NCBI GenBank assembly: GCA_015057505.1
Contig: SVEG01000010.1
Coordinates: 47,840 to 111,839 of the forward strand
DNA: 64,000 nt
Direction: 5' to 3'
Source of the DNA: Lachnospiraceae bacterium
GTDB lineage: Bacteria > Bacillota > Clostridia > Lachnospirales > Lachnospiraceae
This document shows, piece by piece, positions 36,739 through 45,180 of the stretch (position 1 is its first letter; each line of letters starts with the position of its first letter). A model generated the notes under the pieces. The model ran no database searches. It worked only from the letters and a program-made list of their open reading frames with translations, and was not told where the DNA came from. Both the position numbers and the translations under genes were made by a program.

Positions 36739-38157
36739 ATGAAAAAAACCATTTATACCAAATTTGCAATCGCATATGTAATATTTGCAATTCTTGGCTT
36801 TCTGACCGTTGCGCTTTTAACGTCGGATTGGACTTATAAACATCTTGCTAAGGAAAAAGCCTCTGATCTTTACAAGGAGGCTAATTTAATTGCAAATCAA
36901 TATGGTTCCGAATATTATACCGGCAAACTTACCCTTCCAGAGATAAAAAAACAACTACAAGCAATTGGCACTTTTATTGACGTCGATATATGGCTTACCG
37001 ATGCCAAAGGTGTAATAAAATGTGATACTGACAATTATCAGCGTATAGGCGTCGTAATTCCCGATTTTGACCCTGCATCAACAGGTGTAAGTCAATACCA
37101 AATAGGAACCTATCATGATATGTTTGCCGAAGATGTTTTAAGCGTATCTGCTCCCATTGCAGGTATGTTTGACATAAACGGCTATATAATTATTCATTCT
37201 TCTCTTGCTTCCATAGAAGCAACCCGCGACAGACTTTTGGATATTTCATATATTACTCTTCTTGTATTTATATTTTTATCCCTTATATTTCTTGTCGTAT
37301 TTACTCTTTTTGTATACAAACCCTTTAAAACAATCACAAAAGCCGCCGATGCTTACGCTTCCGGCGACTTCAAATATAAATTTTCTGTTCCGGGCCATGA
37401 CGAAATTGCTGCTCTCGCCGCCACACTTAAATATATGGCGCACGAACTTGATAAGGCCAACGATTACCAGAAAAAATTTATTGCAAATATATCACATGAC
37501 TTCCGCTCTCCCCTAACTTCCATTAAAGGTTATTTGGAAGCAATGCTTGACGGAACAATTCCCCCCGAATTGCAGGAAAAGTATTTGCACATTGTAATTC
37601 ACGAAACAGAACGCCTTTCCAAACTTACCAATGATATTCTGACGCTCAATTCTTATGGCAACAAGGGCACTTATCTTGAAATTACAAACTTTGACATCAA
37701 TGCCGCAATAAAAGATGTTCTAAATACCTTCGAAGGAACCTGTAACAAGCGAAAAATCAGCTTTGATCTTACCTTTTCCGCCAAAGTTCAACCTGTACAG
37801 GCCGATAACGGTAAAATCCAGCAGGTACTCTACAACCTTATTGATAATGCTGTTAAATTCAGTAATAACAATTCGTTTATAAGAATTAATGTAACCGATC
37901 AGAATAACAAAGTAATGATTTCCATCAAAGATTCCGGTATCGGCATCCCCAAAGACTCCTTATCAAAAATCTGGGATCGTTTCTACAAGACGGATCTCTC
38001 CCGCGGTAAGGACAAAAAAGGAACCGGTCTTGGTCTCTCTATTACCAAAGAAATCATTCAGGCCCATAATGAGAACATCAACGTAGTTTCCACCGAAGGC
38101 GTCGGTACAGAATTTATCTTCACCCTCCCCAAAGGGAAGCTATCACAGACATCATAA
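36739..38157 (+). CDS. Sensor histidine kinase
   Basis: 472 residues. Two membrane segments (about 7-28 and 163-192) enclose an extracellular sensor domain of about 130 residues (IDVDIWLTDAKGVIKCDTDN), which looks like a Cache/PAS-type fold. HAMP follows, then HisKA with the phospho-accepting His near 253 in ISHDFRSPLTS, and a HATPase with N box LYNLIDNAVKFS, G1 KDSGIGIP and G2 GTGLGLSI. It is the partner of the regulator encoded just upstream. The signal is unknown. A hairpin terminator follows, shared with the convergent trmL gene. Confidence 0.95.
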   Translation: MKKTIYTKFAIAYVIFAILGFLTVALLTSDWTYKHLAKEKASDLYKEANLIANQYGSEYYTGKLTLPEIKKQLQAIGTFIDVDIWLTDAKGVIKCDTDNYQRIGVVIPDFDPASTGVSQYQIGTYHDMFAEDVLSVSAPIAGMFDINGYIIIHSSLASIEATRDRLLDISYITLLVFIFLSLIFLVVFTLFVYKPFKTITKAADAYASGDFKYKFSVPGHDEIAALAATLKYMAHELDKANDYQKKFIANISHDFRSPLTSIKGYLEAMLDGTIPPELQEKYLHIVIHETERLSKLTNDILTLNSYGNKGTYLEITNFDINAAIKDVLNTFEGTCNKRKISFDLTFSAKVQPVQADNGKIQQVLYNLIDNAVKFSNNNSFIRINVTDQNNKVMISIKDSGIGIPKDSLSKIWDRFYKTDLSRGKDKKGTGLGLSITKEIIQAHNENINVVSTEGVGTEFIFTLPKGKLSQTS

Positions 38158-38165
38158 AATTAAAA

Positions 38166-38188
38166 GGTTGTGCAAATATTGCACAACC
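38166..38188 (-). terminator. Terminator between the convergent kinase and trmL genes
   Basis: A perfect 10-bp stem GGTTGTGCAA/TTGCACAACC with loop of three. On the minus strand it is followed by TTTTAATTTT, so it mainly serves trmL; the plus-strand side lacks a T-run. Confidence 0.7.
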
Positions 38189-38197
38189 CTCTATGAT

Positions 38198-38692
38198 TTA
38201 CCATGAAAGTCTGTGAAGCTGTCCTTCCATCTGCATGTTGTTGAAATTATTCTGGCGAAGTGCTTCGTACAGAATAATCGCTGCGGAGTTGGACAAGTTG
38301 AGTGAACGAATCTCTGAATTCATTGGGATGCGGATACATTTGTCAGGGCAATCTACAAGGATTTCCTCAGGAATTCCGGCACTTTCCTTTCCAAACATAA
38401 TGTAAGCATCCGGATTATATGAAACTTCGGTGTAGGTGTGAAGAGCCTTCGTAGTCGCCATGTACGGAACCACTCCGTTATTCTTCGCACGGAAGTCTTC
38501 GTAATTCTCATATACACGCACATCAAGATCCTGCCAGTAATCAAGTCCGGCACGTTTCAACGCCTTCTCATCAAGTGAGAAACCTAGTGGCTTGATAAGG
38601 TGAAGCGTTGTGCCAGTAGCCACACACGTTCTTCCGATATTTCCCGTATTAGCCGGAATCTCCGGCTCTAACAAAACTATATTCATCGCCAT
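38198..38692 (-). CDS. trmL: tRNA (cytidine(34)-2'-O)-methyltransferase TrmL
   Basis: 164 residues from the ATG at 38692, which follows AAGGTGATTATA; the frame is open further upstream but that part reads into the palindromic element. It is a SPOUT methyltransferase with the knot motifs NIVLLEPEIPANTGNIGRTC at the start, LIKPLGF, MFGKESAGIP near 103-112 and IPMNSEIRSLNLSNSAAI near 123-140. It 2'-O-methylates the wobble base of tRNA-Leu in E. coli. Length fits the minimal SPOUT family. It is transcribed on its own or from readthrough past the palindromic element. Confidence 0.93.
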   Translation of the reverse strand: MAMNIVLLEPEIPANTGNIGRTCVATGTTLHLIKPLGFSLDEKALKRAGLDYWQDLDVRVYENYEDFRAKNNGVVPYMATTKALHTYTEVSYNPDAYIMFGKESAGIPEEILVDCPDKCIRIPMNSEIRSLNLSNSAAIILYEALRQNNFNNMQMEGQLHRLSW

Positions 38693-38763
38693 TATAATCA
38701 CCTTCAATACTTTTCTATATATAATCGAGCGCCTTGCGCTCCTTGTACATAGACTATTTGAAA

Positions 38764-38957
38764 CGAGATAAACTTGAAAAATATATCTTGCATATAATTT
38801 TAATATAAGGACTGTATGCGAGCGTCGGTACTTAGATGGCAGGGATTGCTGTAAGCAATTCATGGCATCTTATGTACCGCTACGTCGAGCATCCAAGCGG
38901 GAGCGTGTCCGCATATTAAATTATATACAAGATATTAATTTTACAAGTTTATCTCTC
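38764..38957. repeat. 194-bp palindromic element sharing a core with the one at 20649-21240
   Basis: Outer arms CGAGATAAACTTG (38764-38776) and CAAGTTTATCTCTCG (38944-38957) are inverted copies; the arms continue through AT-rich stems (ATATCTTGCATATAATTTTAATAT with its counterpart ATATTAAATTATATACAAGATAT) to an inner hairpin GATTGCT-GTA-AGCAATT. Core words AGCGTCG, CTTAG, GCTACGTC, GCGGGAGC and AGCGTGTC occur in the same order and at the same spacing as in the larger element. The right arm runs nine bases into the 3' end of the aminotransferase gene and contains its stop codon. No gene is inside. Confidence 0.8.
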
Positions 38958-40124
38958 GGTTTCTAACTTCTTAACAAAGCGTGCAAGTCTCTCAAGCGCC
39001 TCTTTAAGCTGCTCAAGTGAGTACGCATAAGAAATTCGAAGGAAGCCTTCGCCGCAATCACCAAATGCTGTTCCCGGAACCACTGCAACCTTCTCTTCCT
39101 CAAGGAAACGTGTTGCAAATTCCTCAGAAGTCATGCCGAACTTCTTGATGCTTGGGAACATATAAAATGCTCCATATGGTTCAAAACAATCAAGTCCCAT
39201 CTCTTTAAAAGCATTGACGAGGAATCTTCTTCTCTGATTGTAGGATTCTCTCATCATCTCTACGTCCTTGTCTCCGTTGCGAAGTGCTTCTACTGCCGCA
39301 TACTGGCTGGTCGTAGGCGCACACATAATTGCAAACTGATGAATCTTTGTCATCTGCCCAATAATTGCCTCGGGACCTGCAGCATAACCGAGTCTCCAAC
39401 CTGTCATTGCATATGCCTTAGAAAAACCGTTAATAACAATGGTTCTCTCTCTCATACCTGGAAGTGATGCTATTGACACATGATCACCGAGATATGTAAG
39501 CTCTGAATAAATCTCGTCCGACAATACGAGCAAATCATTGTCAATAATAATATCCGCAATTGCCTCAAGATCTTCTTTTGTCATAATTCCGCCCGTAGGA
39601 TTGTTCGGGAATGCCAAAACAAGCACCTTGGATTTAGGTGTAATCTTACTCAAAAGGTCTTCTCTTGTAAGCTTAAACTGATTCTCTTCCTTAAGCTCAA
39701 TTGTAACAGGTACAGCATCTGCCAAAACAGCGCACGGTGTGTACGAAACATAACACGGCTCGGGAATAAGAACTTCATCTCCCGGATTAATAACAGCACG
39801 TAGAGCCGCATCAATTGCCTCACTGCCGCCGACTGTTACAAGCACCTCTGATTTATAATTATAATTAACATCAATCTTTCTTAATAAATACTTAGCGATT
39901 TCTTCCTTAAGTTCGCTAAGACCTGCATTCGATGTATAGAAGGTTCTGCCTTTCTCGAGGGAGTAGATACCTTCCTCACGAATATGCCACGGTGTATCAA
40001 AATCCGGCTCACCAACACCGAGCGAAATAGCGTCCTTCATCTCGCTTACGATATCAAAAAACTTACGGATGCCCGAGGGTTTGATACCCTTAACTTTTTC
40101 TGATAAAAATCTGCTGCTATCCAT
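38949..40124 (-). CDS. Pyridoxal-phosphate aminotransferase, class I/II (aspartate-type)
   Basis: 391 residues, fold type I. The PLP lysine lies in NGFSKAYAMTGWRLGYA near 231-247; SLGVGEPDFDTP near 34-45, PNNPTGG near 171-177 and the C-terminal Arg in FLRISYAYS near 367-375 bind substrate. It resembles the PatA/AspB-like branch that transfers amino groups between amino acids and 2-oxoacids. The Lrp-type regulator gene directly upstream ends on the base where this ATG begins, so the two are coupled and the regulator may sense its substrate. The last codons and stop lie inside a palindromic element. Confidence 0.92.
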   Translation of the reverse strand: MDSSRFLSEKVKGIKPSGIRKFFDIVSEMKDAISLGVGEPDFDTPWHIREEGIYSLEKGRTFYTSNAGLSELKEEIAKYLLRKIDVNYNYKSEVLVTVGGSEAIDAALRAVINPGDEVLIPEPCYVSYTPCAVLADAVPVTIELKEENQFKLTREDLLSKITPKSKVLVLAFPNNPTGGIMTKEDLEAIADIIIDNDLLVLSDEIYSELTYLGDHVSIASLPGMRERTIVINGFSKAYAMTGWRLGYAAGPEAIIGQMTKIHQFAIMCAPTTSQYAAVEALRNGDKDVEMMRESYNQRRRFLVNAFKEMGLDCFEPYGAFYMFPSIKKFGMTSEEFATRFLEEEKVAVVPGTAFGDCGEGFLRISYAYSLEQLKEALERLARFVKKLETER

Positions 40125-40606
40125 TAGGGTGTCACCAACATCCTTTCATCACGGACCGTTTCCTCGAATATCGTTCCGTAATCTTTGTATTTTTTAAGAA
40201 CAAAATGTGTGGCAGTACTCTGGATTGCCTCTAAAGGGGCAAGCTTGTCAGAAACAAACTGTGCAACCTCTCTCATTGTCTTCTCTTCAATGATAACTGT
40301 AAAATCAAAACCGCCTGACATAAGATACACTGAACTTACCTCTGAAAACTTGTAAATACGCTCAGCAATCTTATCAAAGCCAAGACCTCTCTGAGGAGTA
40401 ACCTTAACCTCAATCAAAGCCGTAACCTTCTCTTCGCCGGTCTTATCCCAATTAATAAGTGTGTGGTAACCGCAAATTACCTTTTCTTTCTCCATCTGTG
40501 AAATCTCATTCGCTATATCGGCCTCGGAAATTCCGAGAAGTATTGAAGCCTCTTTTAAATCAAGACGACTGTTTTTTTCAAGCATGGATAATATCTGCTT
40601 TCTCAT
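40124..40606 (-). CDS. Lrp/AsnC family transcriptional regulator
   Basis: 160 residues from the ATG at 40606, which follows AAGGAGAGATTAAC. The N-terminal winged helix (about 1-55, LDLKEASILLGISEADIANE) is followed by an alpha/beta RAM effector-binding domain (KVTALIEVKVTPQRGLGFDK, then VYLMSGGFDFTVIIE). The two-domain layout and length are standard. Such proteins bind amino acids and switch amino-acid metabolism genes; cotranscription with an aminotransferase supports that. It overlaps the aminotransferase start by one base and follows the AIR-synthase-like gene by one base. Confidence 0.9.
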   Translation of the reverse strand: MRKQILSMLEKNSRLDLKEASILLGISEADIANEISQMEKEKVICGYHTLINWDKTGEEKVTALIEVKVTPQRGLGFDKIAERIYKFSEVSSVYLMSGGFDFTVIIEEKTMREVAQFVSDKLAPLEAIQSTATHFVLKKYKDYGTIFEETVRDERMLVTP

Positions 40607-40607
40607 G

Positions 40608-41597
40608 TTAATCTCTCCTTTTCCATATCTCATCCATCTGAGGAAGATCTATAAATCTGCGCTCATCATCGCGCAGAATCACTCTGTCATTGCTGTCGGT
40701 AACCTTACCGATAACCGCCGCACTTATTCCCGCTTTCTCAAGCTCTCTTACAAGCCCATATCCGTCCTCCACTATAACAATAAGACTTCCGCCTGAAATA
40801 AGTTGATAAGGATTATATCCGAAAAACTCACATATTTCAACTGTTTCCTGCTTTATCGGTATTTTTTTCATATCCGCCTCAAGACCGATATCACAGTTCT
40901 CGGCAAGCTCCCGCAATGCGCCAAGGATTCCTCCCTGACCTACTGCATGCATGGCTGTTGCACCATGCCGAAAGGCGACTGCGGCCTCCCCAAGTACCGA
41001 AGCATATAAAACAAAGGCCTGTGCCTGATGTATAAATGTTTCTGTATATCTCTTTAAAAGCAGTTCTTCATTCTCAATTGAAAGCACTGCCGTTCCTTCA
41101 AGACCGATATATTTGGTAACTACTATATCCTGACCTGCCTTTACCTTGGCCTTGTCAAAAACATAGCCTCCTGTCGGCGCACCATACGCCGTCACCTGAA
41201 AAATAGGTGCATTAACAGCCCTTGACACGGCAACATCCGCATCCGCTACCTGTATATGTAACTGTGTACAAGTCTCATCAACCGTACACATGATTTTCTT
41301 CAAATTAGTTTCTTCGTAATCTTCCGGAAGAAGTATTGAAAGCGATATCGTAGCCGCATCTGTTACACCTGCTACCGCGAGCTTATTAACCGCCGCATTT
41401 ACCGCATAGTATGCTGCCTTCTCAGATTCAAGGACATAAGAACTTACAGCCACGGCAAAATCGGTCCCTTCTGCGCAAACAACTGCCGCATCACCGCCTG
41501 TCTTCACCCCGGTCTTAATATTCTCACCGTATTTTGATGTCAACTGTCTCAACACAGAGCGCTTCATAACAGGTTCTGACAGTTTGCCCTCTCTCAT
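40608..41597 (-). CDS. AIR synthase/HypE-related (PurM-fold) protein
   Basis: 329 residues with the PurM ATP-binding fold: GDAAVVCAEGTDFAVAVSSY near 34-53 in place of the GDDAA motif, then AVNAAVNKLAVAGVTDA, YIGLEGTAVLS and a C-terminal AIRS_C domain with HAVGQGGILGALRELAE and ISGGSLIVIVEDG. HypE, ThiL, SelD and PurM share this fold. None of the partner genes of those pathways are here, and it looks like the unassigned clostridial AIR-synthase-related group. Its ATG lies one base after the vanW stop, with GGAGGAATAGT formed by the end of that gene. The function is open. Confidence 0.8.
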   Translation of the reverse strand: MREGKLSEPVMKRSVLRQLTSKYGENIKTGVKTGGDAAVVCAEGTDFAVAVSSYVLESEKAAYYAVNAAVNKLAVAGVTDAATISLSILLPEDYEETNLKKIMCTVDETCTQLHIQVADADVAVSRAVNAPIFQVTAYGAPTGGYVFDKAKVKAGQDIVVTKYIGLEGTAVLSIENEELLLKRYTETFIHQAQAFVLYASVLGEAAVAFRHGATAMHAVGQGGILGALRELAENCDIGLEADMKKIPIKQETVEICEFFGYNPYQLISGGSLIVIVEDGYGLVRELEKAGISAAVIGKVTDSNDRVILRDDERRFIDLPQMDEIWKRRD

Positions 41598-41598
41598 A

Positions 41599-43008
41599 CT
41601 ATTCCTCCAGCGTCTTTGTTCCTACGGCAATATACTTGGGCGATGCTTTATAAATACTCTCATTCACCTTAATACGTTCCGTAAGACTGCCGTTCATATA
41701 AACATTTTTAAACAAAACGGCCTTATATCCTTTGTGAGCCTCCTGCTTTACTTCCATAGTTCCCTTAAGAAGTTCGGGATCATCTTCATAGACAACCTCC
41801 CCCGGCTCATATTCCTCTAAAATCTCATGCACGTACTTGATTGTACGTTCCGCAGGCCGCATATCATATCCGAAAATCTCTATCGTAAGCGTCCTGTCAT
41901 TGACATATGTTGCTATAAGAAGCGGCACCTGCGTATTATTTTTAAAACAAAAATCAAGCCCACTGCTCTCAGCAATGGCCGCGTCAGCGGCAAGTTGCAC
42001 ATATTCCACCGTAAGCCCGTGATTATTGCGTTTCGTAACCTCAAGCTCTGCCCGCAAAACCGCATTGTATAATGTGCTTGCCACCTGGCAGACTCCTCCA
42101 CCGAAACTATCCGTAAGCTTACCACCAAAATACGAACTTGCTTCAAAATATCCGTTTTCTTCATTAAATGGAGTAACCGTCGAAAGAGTCGAAAACTCTT
42201 CTCCCGGATATACTACCGTACCATTAATCTTAGAAGCAGCATTTTTTATATTGGCACTACGTTCTGGTGTGGAACTCTTAAAAGTTGTGCTGAAACTCCC
42301 CATCGCCTTGCGGCCGATAAGCCTCATGGAATCGGCGTTATATGCAACCGGAACCACCTCCGTCATAACCTGAAAAGTCACCCCGTCAGCATAATTCCAC
42401 TCGTTCTCTATATAATCCGCCAATGTAAAAACCATCTCGTCATAAAGCACTGTGCGCCCGTCATGTCCTTCAGTAATAACAAAATCCGCATTCCTTCCGG
42501 ACAGTGAAATACCTGCATTAACTGCCGATATCTCAAATTCTCTAAGATTATCTTTAAGTACCTCCAAAAGCCTGTCCCTGTCAACGCGAAGCCTGATTCT
42601 GTATTCGCCTTGATTATTTTCAATATCCTTACGTTCCTTGTAACGTTTAATTACATTACCTCTCCTTGCAAGCGATATTACTTCGTCTATAACCCCGGGA
42701 TTGGCCCAGCCCGCATCAAGCTGCGAAAGCATAAGCTGCTTCTCTCCGTCCCCTGCTGCATCCTCAATTAACAGCACAAAACTCTTCTCATTAAGGCTTT
42801 TAATATACTCTGCAATCTTATTCTCTGCTTCCTCTTTTGTCAATCCGCCTACTTTTACCTCTCCGATATACACACCTTCAAGAATCGTCGTATCATTGGT
42901 GTCCTCCGATGCAGAAGCCTCTGCCGCTTTTGTATGCGCACTGCACGGAACACACACTAACAACAGGGTGCATGCTACCATGCAGCAAAAAAACAAGCCT
43001 CTCTTCAT
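41599..43008 (-). CDS. VanW family protein with signal peptide
   Basis: 469 residues from the ATG at 43008, which has GAGGGG upstream; a TTG five codons earlier is less likely. A signal peptide (1-25, GLFFCCMVACTLLLVCVPCSA) is followed by two repeats of a peptidoglycan-binding-like domain (YIGEVKVGGLTKEEAENKI near 46-65), then the VanW domain (VYPGEEFSTLSTVTPFNEE, FGGGVCQVASTLYNAVL) and a G5-like C-terminus (YKAVLFKNVYMNGSLTERI). The protein sits outside the membrane at the wall. VanW proteins are named from one vancomycin cluster but are common in clostridia and not evidence of resistance. It leads a run with the AIR-synthase-like, Lrp and aminotransferase genes. Confidence 0.9.
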   Translation of the reverse strand: MKRGLFFCCMVACTLLLVCVPCSAHTKAAEASASEDTNDTTILEGVYIGEVKVGGLTKEEAENKIAEYIKSLNEKSFVLLIEDAAGDGEKQLMLSQLDAGWANPGVIDEVISLARRGNVIKRYKERKDIENNQGEYRIRLRVDRDRLLEVLKDNLREFEISAVNAGISLSGRNADFVITEGHDGRTVLYDEMVFTLADYIENEWNYADGVTFQVMTEVVPVAYNADSMRLIGRKAMGSFSTTFKSSTPERSANIKNAASKINGTVVYPGEEFSTLSTVTPFNEENGYFEASSYFGGKLTDSFGGGVCQVASTLYNAVLRAELEVTKRNNHGLTVEYVQLAADAAIAESSGLDFCFKNNTQVPLLIATYVNDRTLTIEIFGYDMRPAERTIKYVHEILEEYEPGEVVYEDDPELLKGTMEVKQEAHKGYKAVLFKNVYMNGSLTERIKVNESIYKASPKYIAVGTKTLEE

Positions 43009-43057
43009 AAACAGACCCCTCAAAGTATTTATGATTGACTATCAGTTACATTTTCAA

Positions 43058-43156
43058 TTATAATAAAGCTGATAAAGCCAAAGGCAATACCATTGCAATA
43101 ACAAGCACTATTACAACGATAGTTGCTACCAATTTAGTTGTTTTCTTGTCAAACAT
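43058..43156 (-). CDS. 32-residue single-pass membrane peptide
   Basis: A short gene below most length cut-offs: ATG at 43156 preceded by AAAGAGGTGAATTTG, ending TAA at 43058. The product begins MFDKKTTKLVATIVV and is one hydrophobic helix (about 9-32) behind a basic Lys-rich start, so it should insert with the N-terminus in. Its codons and ribosome binding site look real, and it lies 49 bases upstream of vanW on the same strand. Such tiny peptides recur in clostridia, but I know no function. The divergent gene at 43189 starts only 32 bases away. Confidence 0.65.
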   Translation of the reverse strand: MFDKKTTKLVATIVVIVLVIAMVLPLALSALL

Positions 43157-43188
43157 CAAATTCACCTCTTTCGAATAGGAGTAAAAAT

Positions 43189-43794
43189 ATGATTCCCGGA
43201 TGTCTTATACTTGTTTTGATATTTATAATATGGCTTCGCTATGAGCTCAAAAAGAACTCTCATAAGGAAGATGATTTCTGGGAAACCGAAGCAAAAGCCA
43301 ACCAAACCCGTAAAAAACCACTGGACAGCCTATATTATATCACAATCCCCACGGATTCCCTACCCTTTTTTTATGATTTTGATAAAAAACTTGATAAAAT
43401 TCAAGAAGAAATCCTCGAACTTTCTTCAAAAAAGATAGTTAACCTGTCGGGAATTACCAATACACAGCTAAAACTTGAATACGGAGCCGCCAATCTGGAT
43501 ACTCTTTCCGAATATGACGAGAACTTCACGGAACTTACCCGTATACTTTACGAATGGGCAGTTTGTCTCCGTGACCTTAATAAACTTGATGCTGCAATTA
43601 TGGTACTTGAATACGGCATTACAACCTGCCATATAGATACCTATAATCATTATATGCTTTTGGGCAAGCTTTATGTAGCGAACGGGCAGCATAACAAATT
43701 ACCTGAGCTGATAAATTCTGCCGATTCGTTAGACTGCCTTATGCATGACAGCATCGTGCGCGATTTAACCATGTTATCGGATTATACTGTGTAG
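43189..43794 (+). CDS. Membrane-anchored hypothetical protein with TPR-like C-terminus
   Basis: 201 residues from the ATG at 43189, preceded by AATAGGAGTAAAAAT. One N-terminal membrane segment (3-17) is followed by charged residues and a cytoplasmic or extracellular helical domain. Residues 110-200 (FTELTRILYEWAVCLRDLNK, then AIMVLEYGITTC and YMLLGKLYVANGQ) look like tetratricopeptide helices, suggesting a binding role. No family name can be given. It stands alone on the plus strand among minus-strand genes, so its promoter must overlap the 32-residue gene. Confidence 0.75.
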   Translation: MIPGCLILVLIFIIWLRYELKKNSHKEDDFWETEAKANQTRKKPLDSLYYITIPTDSLPFFYDFDKKLDKIQEEILELSSKKIVNLSGITNTQLKLEYGAANLDTLSEYDENFTELTRILYEWAVCLRDLNKLDAAIMVLEYGITTCHIDTYNHYMLLGKLYVANGQHNKLPELINSADSLDCLMHDSIVRDLTMLSDYTV

Positions 43795-43798
43795 GTTG

Positions 43799-44533
43799 TC
43801 AGTTTTTGATTCGACCGTATTCGTTTATTGTTTTATCGATAAATCGTGACGCCTCGTTTTTTGTCATGGATTCTATATCCCTGTCAAGTGTCAGACCATA
43901 ATGGGCTATCAATTTTTTAATATGATTTTTCTGGGCCGGCGTTATCGGTCCTTCTTTTTTTACGGAATATCGTAGCTGCACAGGCTTAAAAAGCTTCGCC
44001 CATTCTTCCACATCTTCCGCTTTTTCTTTCATAAGCTCAAAAAGCTTCACAGTCGCAAGCGCATCATCTGCGGCACGATGTTTGTTCTCCGTGCTGATTC
44101 CAAGCGAATCGCAAAGAAACCCGAGATTCTTTTTCTCCATGTCGGCAAAAATAACTCTTGCAAGCTTAAGCGTATCGATTCCGGATTTTTCAAAACTTAG
44201 CTTTCTGTTTACGGCGTTGCGTTTAAGAAAACTAAAATCCATCATTATATTGTGTCCGATAATTATGTCTTCCTTGCAAAAATCAATAACTTCAGGAATA
44301 ACCTCATCAATATACGGCGCGTCTGCAAGCATCTCCTCATTGATTTTCGTCAAATCTTTTATAAAATCAGATAGTTCACAGCGCGGATTGACAAGCCAGT
44401 TCTTAACTTCTGAAATATTGCCGTCACGGACTCTCACTGCACCAATCTCGATTATTCTGTCTTTCTTAGGATCAAGTCCGGTCGTCTCGATATCTATTGA
44501 AACGTAATCTTTTATAATTGACATATTTGCCAT
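43799..44533 (-). CDS. DEDDh 3'-5' exonuclease, DnaQ/PolIII epsilon-like
   Basis: 244 residues. All four acidic residues and the histidine of the DEDDh family are visible: SIDIETTGLD near 13-22 (Asp, Glu), IGHNIMMDFSFL near 93-104 (Asp) and HRAADDALAT near 152-161 (His, Asp). The C-terminal 60 residues (ITPAQKNHIKKLIAHYGL) are an add-on often seen in clostridial members. It degrades DNA from the 3' end, acting in proofreading or repair as a stand-alone nuclease. The ATG at 44533 is close to GAGG; the ATG at 44524 is an alternative. It lies 14 bases after nth. Confidence 0.9.
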   Translation of the reverse strand: MANMSIIKDYVSIDIETTGLDPKKDRIIEIGAVRVRDGNISEVKNWLVNPRCELSDFIKDLTKINEEMLADAPYIDEVIPEVIDFCKEDIIIGHNIMMDFSFLKRNAVNRKLSFEKSGIDTLKLARVIFADMEKKNLGFLCDSLGISTENKHRAADDALATVKLFELMKEKAEDVEEWAKLFKPVQLRYSVKKEGPITPAQKNHIKKLIAHYGLTLDRDIESMTKNEASRFIDKTINEYGRIKN

Positions 44534-44547
44534 TGCCTCTTTAACAT

Positions 44548-45180
44548 TTATTTGTCTCTACCGGGACAATGCTCTCTTAAGAAGCACTCCTCACACTTCG
44601 GACTCCTTGCCGTGCATATGGTTCTGCCGTGCGTGATAATCTGAATATTATACAAAATCCAGTGCTCCTTCGGAAGCTTTTTCATAAGCTCAAATTCAAT
44701 CTTCACAGGGTCATCCGACTTTGTAAGTCCGAGCTTGTTAGAGATTCTCTTAACATGTGTATCGACAACAATGCTGGGCTCATGAAAAATATTACCCCTG
44801 ATTACATTGGCCGTCTTCCTGCCTACACCGTCAAGCTCTATCAAATCCTCTAATTTTGACGGCACTTCACCACCGTGCTTCTCGATTATCTTCTTGGCAC
44901 AACCTATGATATTGGCGGCTTTATTCCTGTAAAATCCCGTTGAATGAATGTCCCTGCAAAGCTCCTCATAATCAGCATTCGCAAACTTATCAAGGCTGTC
45001 ATATTTTTTGAAAAGGTCTGCTGTCACGATATTAACTCTGGCGTCCGTACACTGCGCACTGAGAATTGTGGCAATCAAAAGCTGCCATGCATTTTCATGG
45101 TTAAGGTAACATTTATATTCAGTTGTATAGTGCTCATTAAGAAGTTCAAGTATCTTCTCAACTCTCTTTGATACTGCCAT
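44548..45180 (-). CDS. nth: Endonuclease III (DNA glycosylase/AP lyase)
   Basis: 210 residues from the ATG at 45180; a GTG at 45192 also lies in frame but is too close to AGGAG. The helix-hairpin-helix LIELDGVGRKTANVI contains the catalytic Lys, with the catalytic Asp in VVDTHVKRISNKLG. The C-terminal [4Fe-4S] cluster has the pattern C-x6-C-x2-C-x5-C (CTARSPKCEECFLREHC). It removes oxidised pyrimidines and nicks the abasic site. It overlaps the radical SAM gene by 23 bases and is followed by the exonuclease gene, so the three form one transcript. Confidence 0.96.
   Translation of the reverse strand: MAVSKRVEKILELLNEHYTTEYKCYLNHENAWQLLIATILSAQCTDARVNIVTADLFKKYDSLDKFANADYEELCRDIHSTGFYRNKAANIIGCAKKIIEKHGGEVPSKLEDLIELDGVGRKTANVIRGNIFHEPSIVVDTHVKRISNKLGLTKSDDPVKIEFELMKKLPKEHWILYNIQIITHGRTICTARSPKCEECFLREHCPGRDK

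Noticed and set aside
38693..38863. TrmL extended by 57 codons at the N-terminus
   Set aside because: The added part reads into the palindromic element and lacks similarity to SPOUT proteins; the ATG at 38692 has a good ribosome site and fits the family length.
41599..43008. Vancomycin resistance cluster
   Set aside because: VanW proteins are widespread in clostridia; no vanA/B, vanH, vanX or vanRS-type set is here.
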